Positions 43,536-53,724 of a DNA stretch of 64,000 nt are shown one piece after another (within the stretch, counting starts at the first letter, position 1; each line of letters opens with the position of its first letter). Both the position numbers and the translations under genes were made by a program. This DNA is from Nemertoderma westbladi (Eukaryota > Xenacoelomorpha > Nemertodermatida > Nemertodermatidae). Where the stretch lies: NCBI GenBank assembly GCA_032718475.1, contig JAUCBJ010007486.1, forward strand, positions 1 through 64,000, read 5' to 3'. The notes beneath the pieces are model-generated. The model was given only the letters and a program-made list of their open reading frames with translations, made no database searches and was not told the origin of the DNA.

Positions 43536-46500
43536 ATGCAACAAATTGCGTCAGACACTAATTCTAGTGGTAGTGCGACGACGGCTGTTGGCATTGGGTG
43601 CGGTCTTTGTTTTTCAACTTTTCAAAATTCAGATTTAATTATCAACTGCAATCTTTGTAAACAGAAATATCACCGACAATGTGGTTCATTCTTTGAGACT
43701 ATCGATTTTTCAGACACTACCATTTTATCACACTGGTGCAATTTTTGTTATCATTATCTATTTCCTTTTGGTAGTGTTGAAAATGACGATCTCGATATAT
43801 TTTCTAATGAAACGGGTGAAGTTAATTGTGAAGACATACAGGCTGCTGGCAACATCTTTAGTGATATTAATCCTGACGATAACTTGAATTGCAATTTGAT
43901 TCTAGGGGATTACTTTAATGAAACAATATTTGATAACCAATTTTACGGAAATGACAGCAGATCGAATTTTTCATTAATGCATTTAAATTGCAGGAGCTTA
44001 AACGCAAATATATGTGCAATAACAAATTTTTTGGAATCTATGAATGCCAATTTCGACATTCTGACTTTTTCTGAAACGTTTTTAACTAAAGATAGTGTAT
44101 TAAATGAAGTTGCCGTTCGTGGTTTTAAGGAACCTTACTGTGATTTTCGAAAATGGGGTAAGAGACTAGCCAGAGGAGGCACGGCTATTTATGCGCGCTC
44201 CGATTTAGAAACATCAATACGACCCGACCTTCATTTCAACGGCCCTGAAAATTGCTGGATAGAAGTGGCGAGGCCTCACCCTAATAAGCCCTTAATAATT
44301 GGATGTATTTATCGCTCAGACGAAATAGAATTTGATAGTTTTAATAAAGGTTTTAATGATACACTTTCCAAATTGGCCTCAACAAATTACGACGTTGTTA
44401 TAACCGGTGATTATAATATTGATGTTTCTAAACCAAATAAGCCTCGTACTAGTGAATATATTAATACAATATCTTCTAACGGCTTCACTCAAACTATAAA
44501 CCAACATACTCGTATCACTCCCTATTCTAGATCTACTATAGACCACATCCTTTGTAACATACACTCATCTATTTGCTCACCTGGTGTATTTTTAACAGAA
44601 ACTGGTACTACCGACCACCTTCCTACTTTCATGGTTTTAACTGATTATTCTATGTTTTTTCTTCCTCCTGATACAAAGCGCACTTACGATTACTCGCAAT
44701 TTAATAAAGATAGGTTTACTAATGATGTACGAAACTTTTCCTTTAGATATTCAGCTAATAACACCCCTGACAAACTTAAACTAGAAAGTTTTTATGATGA
44801 CTTCACAAATATTTGCAAGGATAACCTTCCCTCCGTGGTTGTACAAAAACGAGATGTTCCAAAGAAATCTTGGCTCACAAAATCGCTAATTTTAGGAATA
44901 AAAAAGAAAAACTTATTATACGCAATATATTCTAAATCACCCACAACTGAAAATCATAATCGTTATAAATTATACAGAAATAAATTAACCACACTACTTA
45001 GAGCAGCTGAAAAACAATACTACAACTCCGAATTCAATAAAAATTCTAATAATATGCGTAAGACTTGGAAAACATTAAACTCTTTATTACACCGTTCTGC
45101 AAAAACATCAACACCAAAGAGATTAAACGTGGACAAAGACGGGGAAATTATTTCTCTCTCCAATCCAGCTGATATAGCCAACGCCTTTAACAATTTCTTT
45201 TCCAACATTGGTCCTCAACTTGCTTCACAATTTGCTTCAAGTTCTCGTTGTCCTACTCGCCATGTAAGACATTCCAAATCCAATTCCTTCGGACTTTCAG
45301 AAACATCTCCCGCTGAAATTCATTACATCATTTTACAATTAGATGAGAAGTGCGCCTCCAATGACGATTTTCCGATTTCTTTAGTAAAGCTTGCGGCCCC
45401 ATTTATATCTACTCATTTATGTAGCTTGATTAATCTCAGTTTACGACTAGGGCATTTTCCTGATTGTCTTAAGTTAGCAAAGGTCATTCCAGCTTATAAG
45501 GGTGGTAACCCATTTCTTCCTACAAACTACCGTCCAATCTCCCTCCTCCCTGTTTTCCATAAAATTTTCGAAACAGTTTTATACAACCAGCTTATAGCAT
45601 ACCTTAATAAATTCAATGTAATTTCGCGTAATCAATTCGGCTTCCGGAAAAAATTCACCACATCATATGCAGTAATAAATATAGTGGAGTCAATTCGAAA
45701 TGCTCTCGATAATCATCAATCCTCTTGTTTAGTATATATAGACCTCCGTAAGGCATTTGATACTCTTGACCACTCCATCCTTATAAAGAAACTTCAGTCA
45801 TATGGTATACGCGGTACCCCTCTGTCGATTTTCTCAGATTACTTATCCAATCGTAAACAGTTTGTTTCATTAGGTGTTACGTCATCTTTAGTTAATTCAA
45901 TCACCTGTGGTATCCCGCAAGGTTCGGTACTAGGCCCAATTCTTTTTTTACTTTATATAAATGATCTCCCAAATGCAACCTCTCTCATTGCCACTCTGTT
46001 TGCAGACGATACATCTCTCATGTTCCACGATAGTAACATAACCAGATTAACTAATACTATAAGTACCGAAAGTAATTTAATTAATGATTGGCTGATAGAT
46101 AATAAATTAACCTTAAACACCGATAAAACAGAATACTCCATATTTACATTCTCGCAAAATTTCAACTTACCAAGCACAACAATTAATATCAACAACAAAC
46201 CCATCAGATACACGTCCGCTGCAAAATACTTAGGCATAATTATAGATGATAAACTCACATTTAAGGCGCACATTAAATACATACTTAAAAAAATTTCTAA
46301 AACAGGTGGACTGTTCTATAAACTTCGACATATACTTTCTAGAGAGTTACTCCGCATGCTTTTTAATACATTAATTTATCCTTACATTTTCTATGGCTTG
46401 ATTGTTTGGGGCGGCACTTACAAGTCAAACACAGATCCTTTGAAAATAAAAATCAATAAGATATTGCGTTGTATCACATTTAATCATTCTCAATCCTCAT

Positions 46501-46826
46501 CCTATCCCATCTACCAACAATTACGTATCCTACCTCTAGATCTCCTCTATAAATACCAGGTGCTAATACTCATGTTTGAAGTCCATAATAATCCATCTCA
46601 CCCTCTAGCTTACCTCTTTACTAAAGCCTCTTCGGTTCACTCATATAATACTCGCTCTGCTTCCTCTGGCCTGTATCATTTACCTCCGGCTCGTTTGGAT
46701 GTTCGCCATCTTTCATTATCTATGCAAGGGCCACTTTTGTGGAACTCATTATCACAACTTATTAGGGACAGTCGAAACCTGGCGATATTTAAGAAAAAAT
46801 TAAAATACCACTTACTGCAGATATGA
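43536..46826 (+). CDS. CR1-like element ORF2: PHD-type finger, endonuclease, reverse transcriptase
   Basis: 1096 codons, no break. Residues about 22-80: a PHD/zinc-finger-like cysteine pattern (CGLCFSTF…CNLCKQKYHRQC…HWCNFC). About 148-375: APE-type endonuclease (MHLNCRSLNAN, LTFSETFLT, GGTAIYA, VITGDYNID, STIDHIL, TTDHLPTF). About 560-830: RT with NYRPISLLPVFHKIFE, NQFGFRKK, VYIDLRKAFDTLDH, GIPQGSVLGPILFLLYIND and LFADDTSLM. C-terminus: YNTRSASSGLYHLPP… GPLLWNSL, typical of CR1/L2-related elements. It nicks target DNA and copies the RNA in place. This is a potentially active copy, since every catalytic block I can see is present. Confidence 0.92.
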   Translation: MQQIASDTNSSGSATTAVGIGCGLCFSTFQNSDLIINCNLCKQKYHRQCGSFFETIDFSDTTILSHWCNFCYHYLFPFGSVENDDLDIFSNETGEVNCEDIQAAGNIFSDINPDDNLNCNLILGDYFNETIFDNQFYGNDSRSNFSLMHLNCRSLNANICAITNFLESMNANFDILTFSETFLTKDSVLNEVAVRGFKEPYCDFRKWGKRLARGGTAIYARSDLETSIRPDLHFNGPENCWIEVARPHPNKPLIIGCIYRSDEIEFDSFNKGFNDTLSKLASTNYDVVITGDYNIDVSKPNKPRTSEYINTISSNGFTQTINQHTRITPYSRSTIDHILCNIHSSICSPGVFLTETGTTDHLPTFMVLTDYSMFFLPPDTKRTYDYSQFNKDRFTNDVRNFSFRYSANNTPDKLKLESFYDDFTNICKDNLPSVVVQKRDVPKKSWLTKSLILGIKKKNLLYAIYSKSPTTENHNRYKLYRNKLTTLLRAAEKQYYNSEFNKNSNNMRKTWKTLNSLLHRSAKTSTPKRLNVDKDGEIISLSNPADIANAFNNFFSNIGPQLASQFASSSRCPTRHVRHSKSNSFGLSETSPAEIHYIILQLDEKCASNDDFPISLVKLAAPFISTHLCSLINLSLRLGHFPDCLKLAKVIPAYKGGNPFLPTNYRPISLLPVFHKIFETVLYNQLIAYLNKFNVISRNQFGFRKKFTTSYAVINIVESIRNALDNHQSSCLVYIDLRKAFDTLDHSILIKKLQSYGIRGTPLSIFSDYLSNRKQFVSLGVTSSLVNSITCGIPQGSVLGPILFLLYINDLPNATSLIATLFADDTSLMFHDSNITRLTNTISTESNLINDWLIDNKLTLNTDKTEYSIFTFSQNFNLPSTTININNKPIRYTSAAKYLGIIIDDKLTFKAHIKYILKKISKTGGLFYKLRHILSRELLRMLFNTLIYPYIFYGLIVWGGTYKSNTDPLKIKINKILRCITFNHSQSSSYPIYQQLRILPLDLLYKYQVLILMFEVHNNPSHPLAYLFTKASSVHSYNTRSASSGLYHLPPARLDVRHLSLSMQGPLLWNSLSQLIRDSRNLAIFKKKLKYHLLQI

Positions 46827-47309
46827 TTAAACCATTTCAATTTCAATAGCATACATATATTTTTTCATTATCCTTTTTTCATATACATTCTCCCCAATTG
46901 GTTATCAACAACTTGCGTTATATAAATATATTTTCCTTTACATATTTTGCGTCATATATATAGTTTCATACTTTTTTTCTTTACATATACATTCTCCCCT
47001 ATTGGTTATCATCAGTTTGCTATGCAGTCTTGTACATACCACAAATTTATTTTTTTACATGCAGGAAAAAACAAATATTTATAAAATTCCGACAGCAGTC
47101 AACCGCACCGCACCCACCTATCTGTATAATTAAATTTACTTTAAACATTCTAGAACTCTCCAGATGCAGGGGTGAGCTAAAACTACACTAGCTATGCTAT
47201 AGCGGAAGCTCACACCAATCAACCCAGCAATCAATTTTGTAGGGTATTGTGCGTTATTTTTATTTTATAATTTTGGAGGAAATAAATAAATAAGAATAAA
47301 AAATAAGCG
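46827..47309 (+). other. CR1-like 3' untranslated region and tail
   Basis: Contains a duplicated segment (CATATACATTCTCCCC and ATTGGTTATCA around 46880-46915 and 46985-47015) and ends in an A-rich TAAATAAATAA tail. Immediately right of the tail, Element II gag coding sequence resumes. Confidence 0.65.
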
Positions 47310-47511
47310 GGACGGTAAGGAAATCTTCGATTCTGCCGTCGCCATGCGTTGCGGCTTCCGGTATTTCCGTTCGGGGTACCGGCGATGCACGCGGTGTGAC
47401 ATCGGTGGAATCTCGGGTTCTCCTTCTCGGTTCGTCTACTGTCGATCTGTCCGGGTCGCACGAGTCATAGTCGGTAGGTGGGTATCGAGTCGAATGGGGT
47501 GTGTCACTCAT
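47310..47511 (-). pseudogene. gag: Element II Gag N-terminus (cut by the CR1-like element)
   Basis: The minus-strand frame starts MSDTPHSTRYPPTDYDSCD and is rich in Asp, Arg, Thr and Pro, up to ATHGDGRIEDFLTVP at 47310. The remaining codons read into the A/T tail of the CR1-like insertion. Like Element I Gag it starts M(A/S)DT, which supports the start choice. Confidence 0.65.
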
Positions 47512-48463
47512 GTCTTATTATATACGTCAAGTACGGGTAATAAAATGTCAAAGTATCTGAGTGTTGAAATGTCAAACTTACCTTGATATATATAGTATAT
47601 ATATACCCTAACTGGTACAAATAAATCAACAAGTCAGAAATGTCGAAATGTCAAAATGTCAAAATGTCAAACTTACCTTGATATATATATATATCATATA
47701 TATACCCTAACCGGTACAAATAAAACTAACAAAGTATATAATAAAATAAGTAATAATCTAGCCTACCGGCTAAATTTGTACGAATAAATGAGATAACGGT
47801 ATACGTTACCAAAATGTAGATCAACAAGTACAAATAATAGGCAAAACAGCAACGTCTAATGGGAAAATAAGTACCAACAACACTACTATTAGACAGTGAA
47901 ACCCACAAATTGTGAGTACTACTGTGCTTTCTTAAGTTTGAACGACACGAGTCGTAAAACTTACGTTCCTTTGATCTTCCAGTCGTGCAAATTCCCAAAT
48001 ACAAACCGGACGTGGGTCGTTCCGTTTTTCGGCGGCGTGGACGAATTTATTGTCTCCCAAACTTTGCGAAAAGCGGTCTAATCCTCGAAGCGGTCCAGAA
48101 ATGAGTCCTTGAGTCCTGAAAGGTCGAAGGTGAGAGTTTTACTTCTACACTACAAAAAATCTTCCTAAGTACCGATACAACTTGGTCTTTAAACCCTATG
48201 TACCTTTTCAAGTACCGAAAAGTAACACCGCATACACACGGCGTAAAACAAGATGCTACAAACTAACTATTAGCTAGTCAAATATTAAATACGAAACTAC
48301 TAGCTACCCTAAAGGCCTACTGAAGCAGGGGACGTTTTACAAATTACTAAATTTACTAACCTTAAATTTTAAATATCTCCTACTTACAATAGCTAACAGT
48401 ATGTGAGAGACCTCACGGTTGGGATATATATTTCCTACTTTCGTAAGAATAAATATACCTCAC
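47512..48463. other. Element II leader between gag and 5' LTR
   Basis: No gene. It contains a 100-bp duplication (AATGTCAAACTTACCTTGATATATATA with TACCCTAAC near 47570-47620 and 47665-47720). No convincing TGG-type primer-binding site was found next to 48464. Confidence 0.55.
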
Positions 48464-50708
48464 TGTTGTGTCCTCTACGGTAGGGACTACCCTACAGCCT
48501 ACAAATCTACTAATACGAAGCTATAGAATATCTCTATCCGTAAAGTCCAGTAGTATACCGCTTACCAGATCCTAGTAACAATGTATCTTACTGTAAGACT
48601 CTAGTAATGAAACGGGCTCGTACAGTATCTGACAACAAATCCCAGTCCAGGATATCTAAACAAACAGATACAATACACAAACTACTACTGGCGAGGAGCA
48701 GAGCCTGGTGTCTATTCTAGGTACGTGGGCGGGTCTATTGCCTACGTACTAGACAAAAGGATACCTGTCCTCTAACCGGTATGGCAGATGTACAGTTACA
48801 GTAACAAACCAAACTCACGGGAAAACAATCCCCGCGCAGCGAATCCTAACTATCGCTGACAGTCCTAAATACAGTAACTTGCCGCGGTGTGATTTATATG
48901 GTTTATATACGAACTAGGTGGGTTACAGCCCTAGCGTAACAATACTGATCCCCCTGTCTGAATCAGCCTAAAAGAGGTCGTGCCTAAATGTAACGATAAC
49001 TGATCTCCCTGCACGAAATCAGTCTAAAAGGTCAGGCCTAAATGTAACAATACTGCTGCGCAGAAAACAACAGTTTAATAACGAAAATGAAATGCTCCCT
49101 CTTGCCGTAACTAAATATCTGATCCTAATTTACAAATACAGATAATTTCTGCCTAAAAGTAATCTAAAGTGCGCTATAACTAGTAGAAACTCTAAGGGTA
49201 AACGTGTTAGAAAAGTGTTACAAATAAAACAATTTTGGTGTTATCTTTTCACTAGGTTTTAGTAATTCTCTGACCGAAATAACACCGTGTGCTAGCTACT
49301 AAAATAAGCTAGTCGCGTTTTGTAGAACTTTATACTCACAAATGAAGTGAAAGCTCTCTCCTTCCTATCCACAACTCAACTGGGCAACCACGGTGTTAGT
49401 AACTACACCCGTGATCGGCACAAATACCAGATTCTGGTTGTAAGATAAGAAATAGGGATTAATTGCTACTGTACGTTAGCTGATCTGGTATACAAATTTG
49501 ATTCTAGAACTTTGTTGCCGCGGTAGTTAGCAGCAATACCTATCAGTACGTGGCAAGGCGCGGTAGGATATTAATAAAACCTCCCTAGGCCAAGCGGTGT
49601 GCCGGTAGCAGAAATGTTCCTTGCCACATCAAATAACCAACTTCAGGCAGGGGGGGGGGGGGGGGGGGGTACTAATGTATGCTCTACAAAGCGAACCGGT
49701 ACCAAACGGTCAGTACTGCGAATTACTAAATTATGGAACATATGCTGTCTGTACCTAATATGTACTCGCGTACGGACGGACGGCAATAATTCGCTTCTAC
49801 CTGTGAGGTATACAGGTAACCCAGGGGTTCGCAGGACTGACAAAGGGGGTTCTGCCTAAAATATAGTTATTTGATCCTAAATTTGTGGCGTCCCAGGACG
49901 ACGTCACGCTTACCCTGATCTATAGGTCTTACGGCGGGCAAGGGCGTCAAACAAAGTCTTACCTTCCTCATAAAGCGGGTGCTGCATGGCATGTGGAACA
50001 TTTTGAAGGGCGAAGGGGGTGTGCGGTCCAAGTTAATGTGGGCGCTAGCGTGTTGTGGACATCCTTTCCCTGCATTGCTGACGGCCTAACGGTCTAGGCG
50101 GTCAACTTCCCGATGTTTGGCTGTCCCAAAGTTGGACCAAAGAAAAACATGTTCAGGAGTTTGCAGTGTATTTACAGTTTAGCAAAGATTTATCAAACAG
50201 ATTTACAAATAGTTTCAACAAGAAACAAATAACTAAGCAAGAAGCAAAGTGAAGTGATAAGTCAAGTGGATACTAATAGTGAAGAGTGATAACCGATGGC
50301 AAACCAGCCCTTTATATACTAAATCTGGGACATAGAATTTACTAGAACCTCCTAGAGTATTCCATGGCCTCACATTGGAGCAATAAGATATTCCATGCCT
50401 TATGATTGGCCTAACTCATCGTTCGATACGTTGTACGCACCTCATTGGCTTACTTACCAATTTGTACCAAATGAAAATAAATTGCCCCAAAATACAAATT
50501 TCCCGACTAAGATTCGAACTCGTAACCTATGTAATGCAACCAACGCCTTAACCATCTGACCACTATGCCACGAGAGTAACTAGGGGTTTTATGTATACAA
50601 ATATGAATAGGCATATTACATTACTGTAACTTAATCAAAGTGCGTCGGATTTTCGAAAGTTTTTTACGTTATACTACAAATGCTATTCTATAGTGAAATA
50701 ATTCATCA
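48464..50708 (-). repeat. Element II 5' LTR (right copy)
   Basis: Matches 16515-18770 over its full length with about 1% substitutions. It has the poly-G tract (about G23, 49651-49673), the 66-85-codon minus-strand ORF and the tRNA-like segment (50501-50577). It is followed at 50709-50713 by CCAGG, the partner of 16510-16514. Confidence 0.92.
50501..50577 (-). ncRNA. tRNA-like segment in the right LTR
   Basis: Same A/B-box-bearing sequence as 18563-18637, here with one change just upstream of the A-box core (GGCATAGTGG). Judged a tRNA-derived relic for the same reasons. Confidence 0.55.
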
Positions 50709-50713
50709 CCAGG

Positions 50714-50781
50714 AGCTAATACTAACCGCTCAAGACCTTCCACAGAACACAGGAGTCGTAGTTGTTAGATCATATTTCTGA
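50714..50781 (+). pseudogene. ORF-X copy A, last 22 codons after Element II
   Basis: Directly after the CCAGG duplication, the frame interrupted at 16514 stays open for 22 codons and ends in TGA at 50779-50781. Its continuation across a 34-kb insertion confirms both the element borders and that Element II landed inside ORF-X copy A. Confidence 0.65.
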
Positions 50782-52060
50782 CAGTTAAACATGGACAATA
50801 AATATACCTGGAATTTTGTTGCTATTTGCGACAGAATAACCAGAGGAGTGTTTTCGGAGACGAGAAAGGTGGTGCGCGCGCGAGGAGATTGGAGGATGGC
50901 GGCTATACAATACCGCAACGAATTCTTGTTGACTCACGTACGGGTGGGGTCATTGACCGCTGAATGTGTAGAGGAGCAACGAACCGCGGCACCCACAGCA
51001 ACAACAGCCGGAGCTCACAGCTCGCGGCAAGTACCAGAAGGTATACTGTGGTATACTGATACGCTACTGTGTGGTTTTAGTGCACTAGCTGACTGGTAGT
51101 CAACGCAGTACCGTACTACTAGCTGATTGCTACGCTGATGTATGTATTGCTAAAGTGCGCCTGATTCTTGATTGTGAATGCTTAGATAGGCGCCTTTCCC
51201 TTGATTGATTTCTATTTCTTAGTTTACATTTAATAATTGCTGATTAGGTCAAAATAATACAGTATTTAGGCTGTTGCTAGTGTAACCCAGTGCGTAATAA
51301 ATTAGAATTGCGTATTCTGGAACATTTAGTAATTAGTACGCTGTTCCGTATTTATGACTGTAGTTAATTAGTGTTAAAATAAGAATTTGTACGCAGCATA
51401 GCGGAGAGTAGTTTAAGTATTTATTTAGAATACTATAGACTATTCACGCTGGGCGGTTATTTGAAAATAGCGGGCAACAAGCTGATAGCAGCATCCAGTA
51501 TACAGTAGTAAGTTGCTGGCCTAAAGCCAGCCGAAGGCAAGTTTAGACCCAAATACAGTACCACGATTGGTCACGGTAGGTCATTCAGTCATTAAGTTAG
51601 TTTAAACATTCTCACATTCATCAATTCTGTTAGTGAATCCCAGTATATGCGATTGAGCGATAAGTGAACACGCTGAGTGTAACCTCTCCCACACTCGTTT
51701 TAAGTGGCTTAGGGAGCCGATTCGGGTTTATTGTTTTGGTTATTCCTGCGTGGCTCATAGATTCGAACAGTTAGCTCTCTGTCGAGCGATCGGTAGAGAA
51801 AGGAACAAGCGATTTGTAGGGGCCGTATAAAATTAGTAAAAAAAATTAGCGGACGGCCAGGTTAGCGCCATCCAGCGGTGAGAAGCAATTTTGTGTTTAG
51901 CAGCAGTGCAGCAGTAATAACGCGCTCCTGATCGCCCCTTTTTAACACTGTGCATAGTCGTTATTAATGGTGAAATCAATATTGGTGACGTATACTGTAT
52001 CTCCAACCATAATACTTATATTGTATTAGTGTTGCGTTGAAATAAATGAAATTAAAAAAT
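50782..52060. other. Intron stretch without a recognised gene
   Basis: Contains a 102-codon ORF (50791-51099, starting MDNKYTWNFVAICDR) with a GC-rich centre (GGTGCGCGCGCGAGGAG) that I cannot assign. The remainder is AT-rich. It may be the 3' remainder of the element that carried ORF-X copy A. Confidence 0.4.
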
Positions 52061-52186
52061 TATATACATAAGGGCATTCTAGACCAAATTAAATTTCTTC
52101 TGATTATGTTTTACATTTTGTCTTTTGACTTTGACTCGGTAGTGTGAACGCGGCCTAAAGTGCCATTTTATTGGCCCTTTTTGAAA
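52061..52186. repeat. Direct repeat of about 125 bp, right copy
   Basis: Pairs with 11881-12006. After it the sequence (TTGAAAAAATTG…) is unrelated to what follows the left copy. The host intron continues to the acceptor at 52461. Confidence 0.7.
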
Positions 52187-52461
52187 AAATTGTTTGGCCA
52201 TCACTAAACTCCCTGGACGCGATGTTTAGAGCACTAAATTCAAATTTCACTCAATTTTAGAATGCAGAAAAAATACAATGAATGGTTAGGGCGTCAATTT
52301 TACCTTTTTTTGGTAAATATATACATGACAAATCATATTTCTAAGAACGATTGATGATTATGTAATACTATCCGATTATCATGTCCATTTCATTTAGTTC
52401 TAAATTCTGTAAACAACATCGGTAAAATCATACAAATTCTTACATACTTATTTATTCACAG

Positions 52462-53724
52462 ATACCCAAACAGCCACAACAACTGCACATTCGTCAACAC
52501 CTGCAGCCACAACAACACCTGAAGCAACAACAACACCTGAAGCAACAACAACACCTGCAGCCACAACAACATCTGGAGCTACAACACCTCGAGCTACAAC
52601 ACCTGCAGCCATAACAACACCTGGAACTACAACACTTGGAGCCACAACAACACATGGAGCTACAACGACACCTGGAGCTACAACAACACTTGGAGCTACA
52701 ACAACACCTGAAGCAACAACAACACCTGGAGCTACAACAACACCTGAAGCAACAACAACACCTGGAGCTACAACACTTGGAGCCACAGCAACACCTGCAG
52801 CTACAACAAAAGCTGGAGCTACAACAAAATCTGATGCAACAACACCTGGAGCTACCACAACACCTGGAGCTACAACAACACCTGGAGCTACAACAACACC
52901 TGGAGCTACAACAACACCTGTAACTACATCAACACCTGAAGCTTCAATAATACCTGGATCTACAACACTTGGAGCCACAACAACAACTGCAGCTACAACA
53001 ACACCTGGAGCTACAACAACACATGGAGCTACAACAACACCTGGAGCTACAACACCTGGAGACACACTAACACCTGGAGCTACAACAACACTTGGAGCTA
53101 TTATAACACCTGAAGCTACGACAACACCTGGAGCTACAACACCTGGAGACACAACAACAGCTGGAGCTACAACAACACCTGCAGCCACAACAACACCTGG
53201 AGCTACAACAACACCTGGAGCTACAATAACACCTGAAGCAACAACACCTGGAGCTACAACAACGCCTGGAGCTATAACAACACATGGAGCAATAACAACA
53301 GCTGGAGCTACAACAACACTTGGAGCTACAACAACATCTGGAGCTACAACACTTGGAGCCACAGCAACACCTGCAGCTACAACAACACCTGGAGCTACAA
53401 CACCTGGAGCTACAACACCTGGAGCTACAACACCTGGAGCTACCACAACACCTGGAGCTACAACAACACCTGGAGCTACAACAACACCTGTAACTACATC
53501 AACACCTGGAGCTACAACAACACCTGGAGCTACAACACCTGGAGCTACAACACCTGGAGCCTCAACAACACCTGGAGCTACAACAACACCTGGAGCTACC
53601 ACAACACCTGGAGCTACAACAACACCTGGAGCTACAACAACACCTGCAGCCACAACAACACCTGGAGCTACAACAACACCTGGAGCTACAACAACACCTT
53701 TAGACACAACCACTGGATTCCCAG
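52462..53724 (+). CDS. Mucin-like Thr/Pro-rich exon of the fibrinogen-related host gene
   Basis: Acceptor TTATTCACAG before 52462 and donor CCCAG|GTAAAC after 53724. It is 1263 bases, exactly 421 codons, phase 1-1. The + frame that matches the donor at 11273 has no stop and reads as about 70 imperfect TTTPGA/TTTPEA hexapeptides, a heavily O-glycosylated mucin-type stalk. It begins TQTATTTAHSSTPAATT and ends TTTPLDTTTGFP. There is no ATG because it is an internal exon. The long minus-strand frame across the same DNA is a by-product of the repeat. The next exon downstream was not found. Confidence 0.82.

Larger units (their letters stand above)
41320..47309 (+). mobile_element. CR1-like non-LTR retrotransposon inserted in Element II gag
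   Basis: Two ORFs on the + strand (41618-42367 and 43536-46826), a tandem-repeat spacer and an A/T-rich 3' region ending in a TAAATAAATAAGAATAAAAAAT-type tail near 47290-47309. Element II gag coding is interrupted: its start is at 47511-47310 and it resumes below about 41320. The exact 5' end (41320-41600) is not resolved and no target duplication was recognised, as is common for CR1-like elements. Both ORFs look intact. Confidence 0.8.
16515..50708 (-). mobile_element. Element II: BEL/Pao LTR retrotransposon carrying nested insertions
   Basis: LTRs of about 2.25 kb lie at 16515-18770 and 48464-50708, both TGTTGTG…CATCA, with identical 5-bp flanks CCAGG at 16510-16514 and 50709-50713. On the minus strand the order is LTR, leader, gag, zinc knuckles with aspartic protease, RT, RNase H, integrase, small 3' ORF, LTR: the BEL/Pao order. 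Removing Element I (12.1 kb) and the CR1-like insertion (about 5.7 kb) leaves about 16 kb. Several frameshifts and a stop in pol make this copy non-autonomous. By eye the LTRs differ by about 25-30 substitutions plus indels. Confidence 0.9.

Noticed and set aside
47260-47511. Independent small gene
   Set aside because: Better explained as the N-terminus of Element II Gag cut by the CR1-like tail.
16515-50708. A single giant virus-like or Maverick-type element
   Set aside because: No DNA polymerase B, capsid or packaging ATPase. The length is explained by nested insertions with their own borders.
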